A stretch of DNA of 64,000 nucleotides from Streptomyces curacoi (GCF_001513975.1 NZ_KQ947987.1:498945-562944); one strand, 5' to 3'. Shown: positions 8,401 through 17,205, counted from the first letter of the stretch. The notes: a model not told the origin generated them from the letters alone. Numbers and translations are program-made.

Positions 8401-9294
8401 TCAGCTCCTTGCCAGCAGACCGCGGCTGCGCAGCACCCACCGCTCCAGCGGGCTGAAGATCAGCAGGTCGATGGCGATGCCGACGATCAGGATGAGCAGG
8501 ATCGCGAAGAAGACCATGGACATGGAACTGGTCTGGCGGCCGTTCTCCAGCAGCTGGCCGAGGCCCACACCCAGGTCGGGGGAGGACGCGATGATCTCCG
8601 CTGCCATCAGCGAGCGCCACGAGAAGGCCCAGCCCTGCTTCAGCCCCGCCAGATAGCCGGGCAGCGCGGCCGGCATGACGATGTGCCAGGTGCCCTTCAG
8701 ACCCGTCGCGCCCAGTGTGCGGCCCGCGCGCAGGAACAGCGGCGGCACCTGGTCGACGCCGGACACCAGACCGTTGGCGATCGAGGGGACCGCGCCGAGC
8801 AGGATCACCGCGTACATCATGCTGTCGTTCAGGCCCAGCCAGATCACGGCCGGCGGCACCCACGCGACGGACGGCAGGGACTGCAGCCCGGACAGGATCG
8901 GACCGATCGCCGCACGCACGAACCTCACGCGCGCCACCACCAGACCGAGCGGCGTACCGATGGCCAGCGCCAGCAGGAAGCCGAGCAGGCCGCGCGAGAC
9001 GGACGTCCAGATGTACTCGTGGAGCGTGCCCTGGAGCCAGGACTCGCGCAGCTCGCCCCATACGTCGGACGGCGAGGGCAGCTTGGTCGGGTCGCCGGCG
9101 ACTCCCGTGGACACCAGTATCTGCCAGATCCCCAGTACCAGGGCGATGGCGACGATCGGCGGCAGGACCTTCTGGGTCAGGGTCCGCCGGAACGGTGTAC
9201 GGCTCGACTGGACCGTCTCCAGGGCGTCCAGGCCCGCTTCGAGTCCGGCGAGATCGTTGCCGTCCTTGGCGGCGGTCGTCTCAGTGCTGGCCAT
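8401..9294 (-). CDS. ssuC: ABC transporter permease, sulfonate/taurine type
   Basis: A 297-residue integral membrane protein with about six hydrophobic segments and the permease loop region around MAAEIIASSPDLGVG. It would form the channel for aliphatic sulfonates or a related sulfur source. The ATG at 9294 was chosen because it overlaps the end of the ATPase gene by 14 bases and begins MASTETTAAKDGN; longer versions read through the ATPase gene. Substrate is inferred from the sulfate-assimilation context; the wider family also carries nitrate and thiamine precursors. Confidence 0.85.
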   Translation of the reverse strand: MASTETTAAKDGNDLAGLEAGLDALETVQSSRTPFRRTLTQKVLPPIVAIALVLGIWQILVSTGVAGDPTKLPSPSDVWGELRESWLQGTLHEYIWTSVSRGLLGFLLALAIGTPLGLVVARVRFVRAAIGPILSGLQSLPSVAWVPPAVIWLGLNDSMMYAVILLGAVPSIANGLVSGVDQVPPLFLRAGRTLGATGLKGTWHIVMPAALPGYLAGLKQGWAFSWRSLMAAEIIASSPDLGVGLGQLLENGRQTSSMSMVFFAILLILIVGIAIDLLIFSPLERWVLRSRGLLARS

Positions 9295-10069
9295 GACGGC
9301 GGATCTCCCCACGCAGTTCTTCGGTGATCTCCCGGGACAGCTCCGCCACCGCGGCGTCCTCGATGCGGCGCGGCTGCGGGATGTCCACGGTCCACTCCCG
9401 CGCGACACGGCCCGGGCGGGAGGACAGCAGCACGACGCGCTGCGCCAACCGCACCGCCTCGCGCACGTTGTGCGTGACGAACAGGACCGACAGCTGCGTC
9501 TCGCGCCAGATCCGGGTCAGCTCGTCGTGCAGCACGTCCCGCGTGATCGCGTCCAGCGCGGCGAACGGCTCGTCCATCAGCAGCAGCTTGCTGTCCTGGG
9601 CGAGCGCCCGGGCCATGGCGACCCGCTGCCGCATACCGCCGGACAACTCGTGCACCCGCTTGCCGTACGCGCCCTTCAGCCGCACGAGTTCGAGGAGCTC
9701 CTCGGCCCGCTCGCGCCGCTCAGTCTTGGGTACGCCCCGGAGCTTGAGGGCGAGTTCGATGTTCTTGCCCGCGGTCAGCCACGGGAAGAGGGCATGCTCC
9801 TGGAACATCAGCGCCGGGCGGCCGTCGGTCGTGATGCTGCCCGCGCTGGGCCGGTCCAGCCCGGCCACCAGGTTCAGCAGCGTCGACTTGCCGCAGCCGG
9901 ACGCCCCGAGGAGGGTGACGAACTCGCCGGGTGCGACATCGAGCGTGATGTCGTCGAGGACGAGCTGCTGTCCGGCGGGGCCGGCGAAGGACTTCGAGAC
10001 GTGGTCGATGCGCGCGGCGTGCTCCACGGACGCATCCGTGTCGGCGGCCTTGGCGAGGGCTGTTGCCAT
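9281..10069 (-). CDS. ssuB: ABC transporter ATP-binding protein, sulfonate/taurine type
   Basis: A 262-residue ATPase with Walker A GASGCGKST, Q-loop FQEHALFPW, signature LSGGMRQR and Walker B LLLMDEPF followed by the H-loop THN. It powers the importer with the adjacent permease and lipoprotein. The start is fixed at the ATG at 10069 by an AGGAGGT at 10077-10083 with ideal spacing; an upstream ATG at 10093 lacks a ribosome site. Confidence 0.9.
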   Translation of the reverse strand: MATALAKAADTDASVEHAARIDHVSKSFAGPAGQQLVLDDITLDVAPGEFVTLLGASGCGKSTLLNLVAGLDRPSAGSITTDGRPALMFQEHALFPWLTAGKNIELALKLRGVPKTERRERAEELLELVRLKGAYGKRVHELSGGMRQRVAMARALAQDSKLLLMDEPFAALDAITRDVLHDELTRIWRETQLSVLFVTHNVREAVRLAQRVVLLSSRPGRVAREWTVDIPQPRRIEDAAVAELSREITEELRGEIRRHGQH

Positions 10070-10106
10070 GGTCGTCACCTCCTGGGAACTCATCGGGGAT
10101 CCGTGC

Positions 10107-11210
10107 TTACGAGCCGGCGCCGAGACCGGCGTCGTCGACCGTGGGTTCGCCCTCGGCCTTGAGGACCTTGTTCAGCGGTGCGAGGTCGTAGATGCCCTTC
10201 AGGTCGGGCTCCTCCAGCAGCCCCACCTTGACCGCGTGCTCGGCCTGGGTGCGCAGCGTGGCGGCCAGCGGGTCGTCCGTGACCTGGATGGACCGCCATG
10301 CCGGGTCGAGCACGTCGGCCGGCAGCGCCTTGCCGGTGTCGGCCTTCAGCTGGGCGTTCGCCGCGGCCTTGGCCTGGTCCGGGTGGGCGTTGATCCACTC
10401 GTTGGTCTTCACCGAGCCGCGCAGGACCGCCTCGACGACGTCCGGGTGCTTCTTCAGGAACGCCTGGCGCACGACGATGTTCGTGATCACGAACTTCTTG
10501 TCGGGCCACAGGTCGGCCTCGTCGAGGAGCACCTTCGCGCCCTCGGCGACCAGCTTGGACGCGGTCGGCTCGGGCACCCACGCCCCGTCGATCGAGCCGG
10601 ACTTGTAGGCGTCCGGGGTGATCTTGTTGTCGGTACGGACCACCGACACGTCACCCTTGCCGCTCTCCGCGTCGACCTTCCAGCCCTGCTCGGCGATCCA
10701 GTTGAGGAACGCCACGTCCTGGGTGTTGCCGAGCTGCGGGGTGGCGATCCTCTTGCCCTTGACGTCCTTCAGGGACTTGATCTTCTCCGGGTCGACGACG
10801 AGCTTCACACCGCCCGAGGCCGAACCGGAGATGATCCGCAGGTTCTTGCCGTTCGCCTTGACGTAGCCGTTGACGGCGGGGGAGGGGCCGATCCAGCCGA
10901 TGTCGATGGAACCGGAGTTCAGCGCCTCGATCTCCGAGGGACCGGCGTTGAACGTGGCGTACTCCGCCTTGGTGCCGCCCAGCTCCTTCTGGAACAGCCT
11001 CTCGTGCCGGCCGACCAGCGCCGTGGCGTGAGTCAGGTTCCCGAAGTAACCGATCCTCACGGAGTCCAGGCCGTCGACCTTGGCCGCCCCGGCGATGGCC
11101 TGCTCGGTGTTCTCCTGGGCCTGGGAGCCGTAGCCGCAGGCCGCGAGGGCGAGCAGCGGAAGCGAGACCAGGACGGCGAGCGTCCGGCGCAGGGCGGATG
11201 TGGCAGGCAC
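10107..11210 (-). CDS. ssuA: sulfonate ABC transporter substrate-binding lipoprotein
   Basis: A 367-residue exported protein with a signal peptide ending in the lipobox LALAAC, giving a lipid-anchored cysteine near residue 25. The mature part has the NitT/TauT/SsuA-type periplasmic fold with motifs such as VRIGYFGNLTHA and WVPEPTASKL. The GTG at 11210 is preferred to an upstream frame extension because it leaves a normal-length signal peptide and has GAGAGG upstream. It delivers substrate to the permease/ATPase pair just downstream. A gap of about 210 bases to cysN contains nothing recognisable. Confidence 0.88.
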   Translation of the reverse strand: MPATSALRRTLAVLVSLPLLALAACGYGSQAQENTEQAIAGAAKVDGLDSVRIGYFGNLTHATALVGRHERLFQKELGGTKAEYATFNAGPSEIEALNSGSIDIGWIGPSPAVNGYVKANGKNLRIISGSASGGVKLVVDPEKIKSLKDVKGKRIATPQLGNTQDVAFLNWIAEQGWKVDAESGKGDVSVVRTDNKITPDAYKSGSIDGAWVPEPTASKLVAEGAKVLLDEADLWPDKKFVITNIVVRQAFLKKHPDVVEAVLRGSVKTNEWINAHPDQAKAAANAQLKADTGKALPADVLDPAWRSIQVTDDPLAATLRTQAEHAVKVGLLEEPDLKGIYDLAPLNKVLKAEGEPTVDDAGLGAGS

Positions 11211-11418
11211 GGGAGGTGTTCCTCTCGGTGGCCCGGCTCTCACGCCCTTACCAGGTCGTGGCCGGGGAGTCGGCAGGTCGGTGCGGAGCGGCGCGCATGC
11301 GGTGCGCGCGGGTCAGCGCACACATCGCGGCACTCCGCCCTGCCCGCTCCCGAGGGCGCCGCTGCCGACGCGGCCGCCCTCCTTCGCGAACGTGGAGTAG
11401 TAGTCGTGGGCCTTCATC

Positions 11419-12753
11419 TCAGAAGTCCCACCCGTCGTCCTCGGCCTCGTTCTTGACCGGCTCCGGCGAGGCGAACGACTCGCCGACCATGCCCGCGGTG
11501 AGCGTGGTGCCGTTGCTGGGGTCGATGAGGATGAAGGAGCCGGTGCGGCGGGAGTCGGCGTAGGAGTCGACCGGCAGCGGCTCGGCGGTGCGGATCTTCA
11601 CCCGGCCGATGTCGTTGGCGACGAGCTGTCCCGGGTGCGGGTGCAGGGACAGGTCGTCGAGCGTGAGCCGGGAGGGGATGTCCTTGACGATCGCCTTGAC
11701 CGTGCGGGTGCCGTGCTTGAGCAGCACGCGGTGGCCGACGGTCAGCGGGGCGTCGGCGACATGGCAGACGGTCGCCTCGATGTCCTGCGTGGTCGCGGGC
11801 GCGTCCTTGGTCGGCACGATCAGGTCGCCGCGCGAGATGTCGATGTCGTCCTCCAGCAGGACGGTCACCGACTGGGTGGTCCAGGCGACGTCGACCGGCT
11901 TGCCCAGCAGGTCGATGCCGGAGATCTTCGACGTGCGGCCCGAGGGCAGCACGGTCACCGACTCGCCGACGCGGAAGGAACCGGCCGCGATCTGACCGGC
12001 GTAACCCCGGTAGTCGGGGTGCTCGGCGGTCTGCGGGCGGATCACGTACTGCACGGGCAGCCGGGCGTGGCAGTGGCTCAGGTCGTGGCTGACGGGGACC
12101 GTCTCCAGGTGCTCCAGGAAGGTCGGCCCGCCGTACCAGTCCATGTTCGCGGACGGGTCCACCACGTTGTCGCCGGCCAGCGCCGAGATCGGGATCGCGG
12201 TGATCTCCGGGACGCCCAGTTCGAGCGCGTACGCCGTGAACTCCTCGGCGATCGCGGCGAACACGGACTCCTGGTAGTCGACCAGGTCCATCTTGTTCAC
12301 GGCGAGAACGACATGCGGCACCCGCAGCAGCGCGGCGATCGCGGCGTGCCGGCGGGTCTGCTCGACGACGCCGTTGCGGGCGTCGACGAGGATCACCGTC
12401 AGCTCGGCCGTCGACGCGCCGGTGACCATGTTCCGCGTGTACTGCACATGGCCCGGGGTGTCGGCGAGGATGAACCGGCGCCGGGGCGTGGCGAAGTAGC
12501 GGTACGCCACGTCGATCGTGATGCCCTGCTCCCGCTCGGCCCGCAGACCGTCCGTCAGCAGCGCGAGGTCGGGGGCGTCCTGGCCGCGGCTGGCCGAGGC
12601 GCGCTCCACGGCCTCCAGCTGGTCGGTGAGGATCGACTTTGAGTCGTGCAGCAGCCGGCCGACGAGGGTGGACTTGCCGTCGTCGACGGAGCCCGCGGTG
12701 GCGAACCGCAGCAGGGTGGTGGCCGAGAGCTCCTCGGTCGTGATCGTGCTCAT
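11419..12753 (-). CDS. cysN: sulfate adenylyltransferase subunit 1 (GTPase)
   Basis: A 444-residue GTPase that, with CysD, makes adenosine 5'-phosphosulfate from ATP and sulfate. Visible motifs are G1 GSVDDGKST, the effector region EQGITIDVAYR, G3 DTPGH and G4 NKMD, followed by EF-Tu-like beta-barrel domains. It starts two bases after the cysD stop. There is no fused CysC domain, in agreement with a separate cysC gene upstream. Confidence 0.95.
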   Translation of the reverse strand: MSTITTEELSATTLLRFATAGSVDDGKSTLVGRLLHDSKSILTDQLEAVERASASRGQDAPDLALLTDGLRAEREQGITIDVAYRYFATPRRRFILADTPGHVQYTRNMVTGASTAELTVILVDARNGVVEQTRRHAAIAALLRVPHVVLAVNKMDLVDYQESVFAAIAEEFTAYALELGVPEITAIPISALAGDNVVDPSANMDWYGGPTFLEHLETVPVSHDLSHCHARLPVQYVIRPQTAEHPDYRGYAGQIAAGSFRVGESVTVLPSGRTSKISGIDLLGKPVDVAWTTQSVTVLLEDDIDISRGDLIVPTKDAPATTQDIEATVCHVADAPLTVGHRVLLKHGTRTVKAIVKDIPSRLTLDDLSLHPHPGQLVANDIGRVKIRTAEPLPVDSYADSRRTGSFILIDPSNGTTLTAGMVGESFASPEPVKNEAEDDGWDF

Positions 12754-12755
12754 GC

Positions 12756-13691
12756 TTAGAAGTACCCCTCGCGCTTGCGGTCTTCCATCGCGGCCTCGGA
12801 GAGCTTGTCGTCGGCGCGGGTGGCGCCGCGCTCGGTGAGCCGGGAGGCGGCGATCTCGGTGATGACCTGCTCCAGGGTCACCGCGTCGGAGTCGACGGCA
12901 CCGGTGCAGGACATGTCACCCACGGTCCGGTAGCGGACGAGCCGCTTCTCGACGGTCTCGCCGTCCTTCGGCCCGCCCCACTCACCGGCGGTCAGCCACA
13001 TGCCGCTGCGCTTGAACACCTCGCGCTCGTGCGCGAAGTAGATCTCCGGCAGCTCGATGCCCTCGCGGGCGATGTACTGCCAGACGTCCAGCTCGGTCCA
13101 GTTGGACAGCGGGAACACCCGGACGTGCTCGCCGGGCGCGTGGCGGCCGTTGTACAGGTTCCACAGCTCGGGCCGCTGCCGGCGCGGGTCCCACTGCGAG
13201 AACTCGTCCCGCAGGGAGAACACCCGCTCCTTGGCGCGTGCCTTCTCCTCGTCGCGACGGCCACCGCCGAAGACCGCGTCGAACTTCTCGCTCTGGATCT
13301 TCTCGGTCAGCGGCAGCGTCTGCAGCGGGTTACGGGTGCCGTCCGGGCGCTCCTTGAGCACTCCCCGGTCGATGTAGTCCTGCACGGACGCGACATGCAG
13401 CCGCAGGTTGTGCTTGGCGACCGTACGGTCCCGGTAGTCGATGACCTCGGGGAAGTTGTGCCCGGTGTCCACGTGCAGCAGCGCGAACGGCACCGGCGCG
13501 GGCGCGAACGCCTTCAGCGCGAGGTGCAGCATGACGATCGAGTCCTTGCCGCCGGAGAACAGGATCACCGGCCGCTCGAACTCGCCCGCGACCTCGCGGA
13601 AGATGTGCACCGCCTCGGACTCCAGGGCGTCCAGGTGCGAGAGGGCGTACGGGGAGTCCGTACCCTCCTCCAGCGTGGCGACGGTCGTCAT
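12756..13691 (-). CDS. cysD: sulfate adenylyltransferase subunit 2
   Basis: A 311-residue ATP-pyrophosphatase-fold protein that forms APS together with CysN. The P-loop FSGGKDSIVMLHL and the LHVDTGHNFPEVI motif are typical of CysD, as is the C-terminal KREGYF. The ATG at 13691 overlaps the cysC stop (ATGA) and begins MTTVATLEEG; the longer frame upstream is a shadow of cysC. Confidence 0.95.
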   Translation of the reverse strand: MTTVATLEEGTDSPYALSHLDALESEAVHIFREVAGEFERPVILFSGGKDSIVMLHLALKAFAPAPVPFALLHVDTGHNFPEVIDYRDRTVAKHNLRLHVASVQDYIDRGVLKERPDGTRNPLQTLPLTEKIQSEKFDAVFGGGRRDEEKARAKERVFSLRDEFSQWDPRRQRPELWNLYNGRHAPGEHVRVFPLSNWTELDVWQYIAREGIELPEIYFAHEREVFKRSGMWLTAGEWGGPKDGETVEKRLVRYRTVGDMSCTGAVDSDAVTLEQVITEIAASRLTERGATRADDKLSEAAMEDRKREGYF

Positions 13692-14275
13692 GCCAGTCCC
13701 CTTTCGGTGAGCAGGGCGTACACCGACGCCGCGGACTCCTGCACGGTCTGGTTCTGGGACTCGATGCGCAGATCGGGCGACTCGGGCTCCTCGTACGGGT
13801 CGTCGACCCCGGTCAGGCCGGTGAGCTCGCCCGCGGCCTGCTTGGCGTACAGACCCTTCACATCGCGTACGGAGCACACCTCGACGGGGGTCGCCACGTG
13901 GATCTCCACGTACGGCGTGCCATTCTGCTGGTGCCGCTTGCGCACCGCGTCGCGGCTGTCCGTGTACGGCGCGATGACCGGGACGAGGGCCAGCACGCCG
14001 TTGCGGGCGAGCAGTTCGGCGACGAAGCCGATGCGCTGCACGTTGGTGTGCCGGTCCTCGCGGCTGAAGCCGAGGCCCGCCGAGATGAACTCGCGGATCT
14101 CGTCGCCGTCGAGCACCTCGACGCGGTGGCCCTCCTCGCGGAGCCGGCCGGCCAGCTCGTGGGCGATGGTGGTCTTGCCGGCGCTCGGCAGACCCGTGAG
14201 CCAGACGGTGGCTCCGCTCGTCACGTGGTTCTCCAAATTCGCAGAAGGCGCGGGAAACGCAGAAGAGTCGGTCAT
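13688..14275 (-). CDS. cysC: adenylylsulfate (APS) kinase
   Basis: A 195-residue kinase converting APS to PAPS. The P-loop GLPSAGKTT, the LDGDEIRE motif and GLYAKQAAGELTGLTGVDDPYE near the C-terminus are diagnostic. It starts three bases after the cysH stop and overlaps cysD by four bases. Its presence beside a CysH with iron-sulfur cysteines (see cysH) leaves open whether APS or PAPS is the main substrate for reduction. Confidence 0.94.
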   Translation of the reverse strand: MTDSSAFPAPSANLENHVTSGATVWLTGLPSAGKTTIAHELAGRLREEGHRVEVLDGDEIREFISAGLGFSREDRHTNVQRIGFVAELLARNGVLALVPVIAPYTDSRDAVRKRHQQNGTPYVEIHVATPVEVCSVRDVKGLYAKQAAGELTGLTGVDDPYEEPESPDLRIESQNQTVQESAASVYALLTERGLA

Positions 14276-14278
14276 GGG

Positions 14279-14989
14279 TCAGCCGTGCAGTCCGCACTCG
14301 GTCTTGGCGCGGCCCGCCCAGCGGCCGGCGCGTGCGTCCTCGCCCTCAAGGACCCGGCGGGTGCAGGGGGCGCAGCCGACCGAGGCGTAGCCGTCCATCA
14401 GCAGCGGGTTGGTGAGGACGCCGTGCTCGGTGACGTACGCGTCCACGTCGTCCTGGGTCCAGCGGGCGATCGGGGAGACCTTGACCTTCTGCCGCTTCTC
14501 GTCCCAGCCGACGACCGGGGTGTTCGCCCGGGTCGGGGACTCGTCGCGGCGCAGACCGGTCGCCCAGGCCAGGTAGCCCTTCAGGCCCCGCTCCAGCGGC
14601 TCGACCTTGCGCAGCTTGCAGCACAGATCGGGGTCGCGGTCGTGCAGCCTGGGGCCGTACTCCGCGTCCTGCTCGGCGACGGTCTGGCGCGGGGTGAGGG
14701 TGATGACGTTGACGTCCATCACGGCCTCGACCGCGTCGCGGGTGCCGATGGTCTCCTCGAAGTGGTAGCCGGTGTCGAGGAACACGACGTCCACGCCGGG
14801 CATCGCGCGGGAGGCGAGGTGGGCGACCACCGCGTCCTCCATCGAGGAGGTCACACAGAAGCGCTTGCCGAACGTGTCGACGGCCCACTGGAGGATCTCC
14901 AGCGCGGAGGCGTCCTCCAGGTCGCGGCCCGCCTGCTCGGCGAGCGCCTTGAGATCCTCGGTCGTGCGCTCTTGCTGAAGCGCCGTCAT
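14279..14989 (-). CDS. cysH: APS/PAPS reductase
   Basis: A 236-residue reductase giving sulfite from APS or PAPS with a thioredoxin-type donor. The PP-loop region reads FCVTSSMEDAVV, followed by FLDTGYHFEET. The four cysteines of a [4Fe-4S] site are present in DLCCKLRK and GCAPCTRR, which is the APS-reductase pattern rather than the enterobacterial PAPS-reductase pattern, and the catalytic ECGLHG tail is intact. The ATG at 14989 overlaps the stop of the 62-residue gene (ATGA). Confidence 0.93.
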   Translation of the reverse strand: MTALQQERTTEDLKALAEQAGRDLEDASALEILQWAVDTFGKRFCVTSSMEDAVVAHLASRAMPGVDVVFLDTGYHFEETIGTRDAVEAVMDVNVITLTPRQTVAEQDAEYGPRLHDRDPDLCCKLRKVEPLERGLKGYLAWATGLRRDESPTRANTPVVGWDEKRQKVKVSPIARWTQDDVDAYVTEHGVLTNPLLMDGYASVGCAPCTRRVLEGEDARAGRWAGRAKTECGLHG

Positions 14990-15174
14990 ATCTCGTGCCC
15001 TCCCGTCGTGGTCTGCCGAAGGCCCCGGGCCAGCAGCCCGAGGAACTTCAGCTGGAATGCGCGGTTGCACGCCGCGCATTCCCAGGCGCCGTGGCTGCCT
15101 TCGCCGGCCTCGCTCGGCCGAAGGTCCTCGTCACCGCAGTAGGGGCAGTAGAAGGGGGCGGCCCGCTCGCTCAT
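14986..15174 (-). CDS. 62-residue zinc-ribbon-like protein of the sulfur operon
   Basis: A small protein with CPYC near residue 10 and CAAC near residue 33, a typical two-knuckle zinc ribbon, followed by FQLKFLGLLARG. Both ends are coupled: its ATG overlaps the sulfite reductase stop and its stop overlaps the cysH start. I recall a similar small gene at this position in other streptomycetes. No biochemical role is known to me; a metal- or redox-handling partner of the reductases is possible. Confidence 0.85.
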   Translation of the reverse strand: MSERAAPFYCPYCGDEDLRPSEAGEGSHGAWECAACNRAFQLKFLGLLARGLRQTTTGGHEI

Positions 15175-16868
15175 GAGAGGGCCTCCTCGCTGGCACGCGC
15201 CGCCCAGGTGGCGAACCGCTCGCCGTCCTCGCGCTCGGCCTGGAACCGCTTCAGCACGCGCTCGACGTAGTCGGGCAGCTCCTCGGAGGTGACCTTCAGG
15301 CCACGCACCTTGCGCCCGAACCCGGCCTCCAGACCGAGCGCGCCGCCCAGGTGCACCTGGAAGCCCTCGACCTGCTCGCCGTTGTCGTCCAGGACCAGCT
15401 GCCCCTTGAGACCGATGTCCGCCACCTGGATACGGGCGCAGGCGTTCGGGCAGCCGTTGATGTTGATGGTGATCGGCTCGTCGAAGTCCGGGATCCGGCG
15501 CTCCAGCTCGTCGATCAGCGAGGCGCCGCGCGCCTTGGTCTCGACGATGGCGAGCTTGCAGTACTCGATGCCGGTGCAGGCCATGGTGCCGCGCCGGAAG
15601 GCGGAGGGCCTGGTGGTCAGGTCCAGGGCCTCCAGGGCCTCGGTCAGTGACTCGACCTGCGCCTCCTCGACATCGAGGATGATCATCTTCTGCTCGACGG
15701 TGGTGCGGACCCGCCCGGAGCCGTGCGCCTCCGCCAGCTCGGCGATCTTCGTGAGCGTGGCGCCGTCGACGCGGCCGACGCGCGGGGCGAAACCGACGTA
15801 GTAACGGCCGTCGTTCTGCCGGTGCACGCCGACGTGGTCGCGCCAGCGCTCCACCGGCTGGGCGGGGGCGGGGCCGTCGACGAGCTTCCGCTTGAGGTAC
15901 TCGTCCTCCAGCACCTGCCGGAACTTCTCCGCGCCCCAGTCGGCGACCAGGAACTTCAGGCGGGCGCGCGTACGCAGGCGCCGGTAGCCGTAGTCGCGGA
16001 AGATCGAGATGACGCCCTCGTACACGTCCGGCACCTCGTCCAGCGGCACCCAGGCGCCGAGCCGGACGCCGATCTTGGGGTTGGTGGACAGGCCGCCGCC
16101 GACCCAGACGTCGAAGCCGGGGCCGTGCTCGGGGTGGTTCACGCCGACGAAGGCGACGTCGTTGATCTCGTGCGCCACGTCGAGCAGCGGCGAGCCGGAG
16201 ATCGCGGACTTGAACTTGCGGGGCAGGTTCGAGAAGGCCTTGTTGCCGATGATCCGGCGGTGGATCTCCTCGATGGCCGGGGTGCCGTCGATGATCTCGT
16301 CGGCGGCGATACCGGCGACGGGCGAGCCGAGGATCACGCGGGGCGTGTCACCGCAGGCCTCGGTGGTGGACAGACCGACCGCCTCCAGCCGGTCCCAGAT
16401 CTCGGGCACGTCCTCGATCCGGATCCAGTGGTACTGGACGTTCTGCCGGTCGGTGATGTCGGCGGTGCCGCGGGCGAACTCCTGCGAGATCTCGCCGATG
16501 ACGCGCAGCTGCCGCGTGGTCAGCCGGCCGCCGTCGATCCGCACCCGCAGCATGAAGTAGGAGTCGTCCAGCTCCTCCGGCTCCAGAATGGCCGTCTTGC
16601 CGCCGTCGATCCCGGGACGGCGCTGGGTGTACAGCCCCCACCAGCGCATACGGCCGCGCAGATCGTTCGGGTCGATGGAGTCGAAGCCCCGCTTGGAGTA
16701 GATCGTCTCAATGCGTGTCCGCACATTGAGACCGTCGTCGTCCTTCTTGAACTGTTCGTTGCCGTTGAGCGGGGTGAAGTGCCCCGCGGCCCACTGACCC
16801 TCGCCGCGGTGACGGCTCACCTTGCGGCGGGGAGTCGCGGCGGCAGGCTTCTGCGGGGTGGCGGCCAT
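15171..16868 (-). CDS. sir: assimilatory sulfite reductase (ferredoxin type)
   Basis: A 565-residue nitrite/sulfite reductase that reduces sulfite to sulfide using siroheme and a [4Fe-4S] cluster. The cluster and siroheme cysteines are in ACTGIEYCKLA and GCPNACAR near the C-terminus, and two ferredoxin-like/SiR repeats are visible (VRIDGGRLTTRQLR near residue 110). The start at 16868 has AAGGA about ten bases upstream. It is the first full-length gene of the operon, behind a leader peptide gene and 127 untranslated bases. Confidence 0.93.
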   Translation of the reverse strand: MAATPQKPAAATPRRKVSRHRGEGQWAAGHFTPLNGNEQFKKDDDGLNVRTRIETIYSKRGFDSIDPNDLRGRMRWWGLYTQRRPGIDGGKTAILEPEELDDSYFMLRVRIDGGRLTTRQLRVIGEISQEFARGTADITDRQNVQYHWIRIEDVPEIWDRLEAVGLSTTEACGDTPRVILGSPVAGIAADEIIDGTPAIEEIHRRIIGNKAFSNLPRKFKSAISGSPLLDVAHEINDVAFVGVNHPEHGPGFDVWVGGGLSTNPKIGVRLGAWVPLDEVPDVYEGVISIFRDYGYRRLRTRARLKFLVADWGAEKFRQVLEDEYLKRKLVDGPAPAQPVERWRDHVGVHRQNDGRYYVGFAPRVGRVDGATLTKIAELAEAHGSGRVRTTVEQKMIILDVEEAQVESLTEALEALDLTTRPSAFRRGTMACTGIEYCKLAIVETKARGASLIDELERRIPDFDEPITININGCPNACARIQVADIGLKGQLVLDDNGEQVEGFQVHLGGALGLEAGFGRKVRGLKVTSEELPDYVERVLKRFQAEREDGERFATWAARASEEALS

Positions 16869-16995
16869 GGTTGTTACGTCCTTCGGGACAGGCGGAAATC
16901 GGCTCTGACCTGCGCGTTCGGGCGCATGGGCATACGTGCGCGACATTGCGCGGGAATAAAGCGAGAAGAGGGAGAGGTCGGGCGCTGGAGAGCTG

Positions 16996-17079
16996 TCAGC
17001 GCACCGGACAGATGGCGCTGGACATGCGGCCGAGGTCGACGTGCCGCCGACTCACCAAGGCAATTCCAGTTCCAGGCAT
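16996..17079 (-). CDS. cysteine-type leader peptide of the sulfur operon
   Basis: A 27-residue open frame begins MPGTGIALVSRRHVDLGR and ends MSSAICPVR before TGA at 16996-16998. The core RRHVDLxRxxSAxC is the pattern of small Streptomyces peptides annotated as putative leader peptides, with a conserved cysteine just before the end. It lies 127 bases upstream of the sulfite reductase start on the same strand. I infer that translation across the cysteine codon controls the operon by attenuation. An internal GTG (residue 9) is an alternative start; neither start has a clear ribosome site. Confidence 0.8.
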   Translation of the reverse strand: MPGTGIALVSRRHVDLGRMSSAICPVR

Positions 17080-17101
17080 GACGGAAGCGTGTCACGGCGA
17101 T

Positions 17102-17116
17102 CTGGACACAGTCCAG
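17102..17116. promoter_or_regulatory. palindrome in the sulfur-operon promoter region
   Basis: CTGGACACAGTCCAG is a perfect 6-bp inverted repeat with a 3-bp spacer, about 20 bases upstream of the leader peptide start. On the minus strand it follows a CATAAT that could be the -10 box. It is a candidate operator for a sulfur regulator; inference only. Confidence 0.45.
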
Positions 17117-17132
17117 CTTCGTCCATTATGCG

Positions 17133-17167
17133 GACACCCTTGTCCCGAAGAGCGAGACAAGGGTGTC
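17133..17167 (-). terminator. hairpin downstream of the GNAT gene
   Basis: GACACCCTTGTC (17133-17144) and GACAAGGGTGTC (17156-17167) form a perfect 12-bp stem with an 11-base loop, 39 bases past the GNAT stop and upstream of the sulfur operon. It has no U-tract, as is common in Streptomyces. Confidence 0.6.
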
Positions 17168-17205
17168 GTCGGTCACATGACCGGATCGGGTCGTTTCTCC
17201 CCAGG

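Noticed and set aside
16869..17000. Possible S-adenosylmethionine or other riboswitch before sulfite reductase
   Set aside because: No conserved riboswitch core was recognisable in the 127-base leader; the leader peptide explains the region better.
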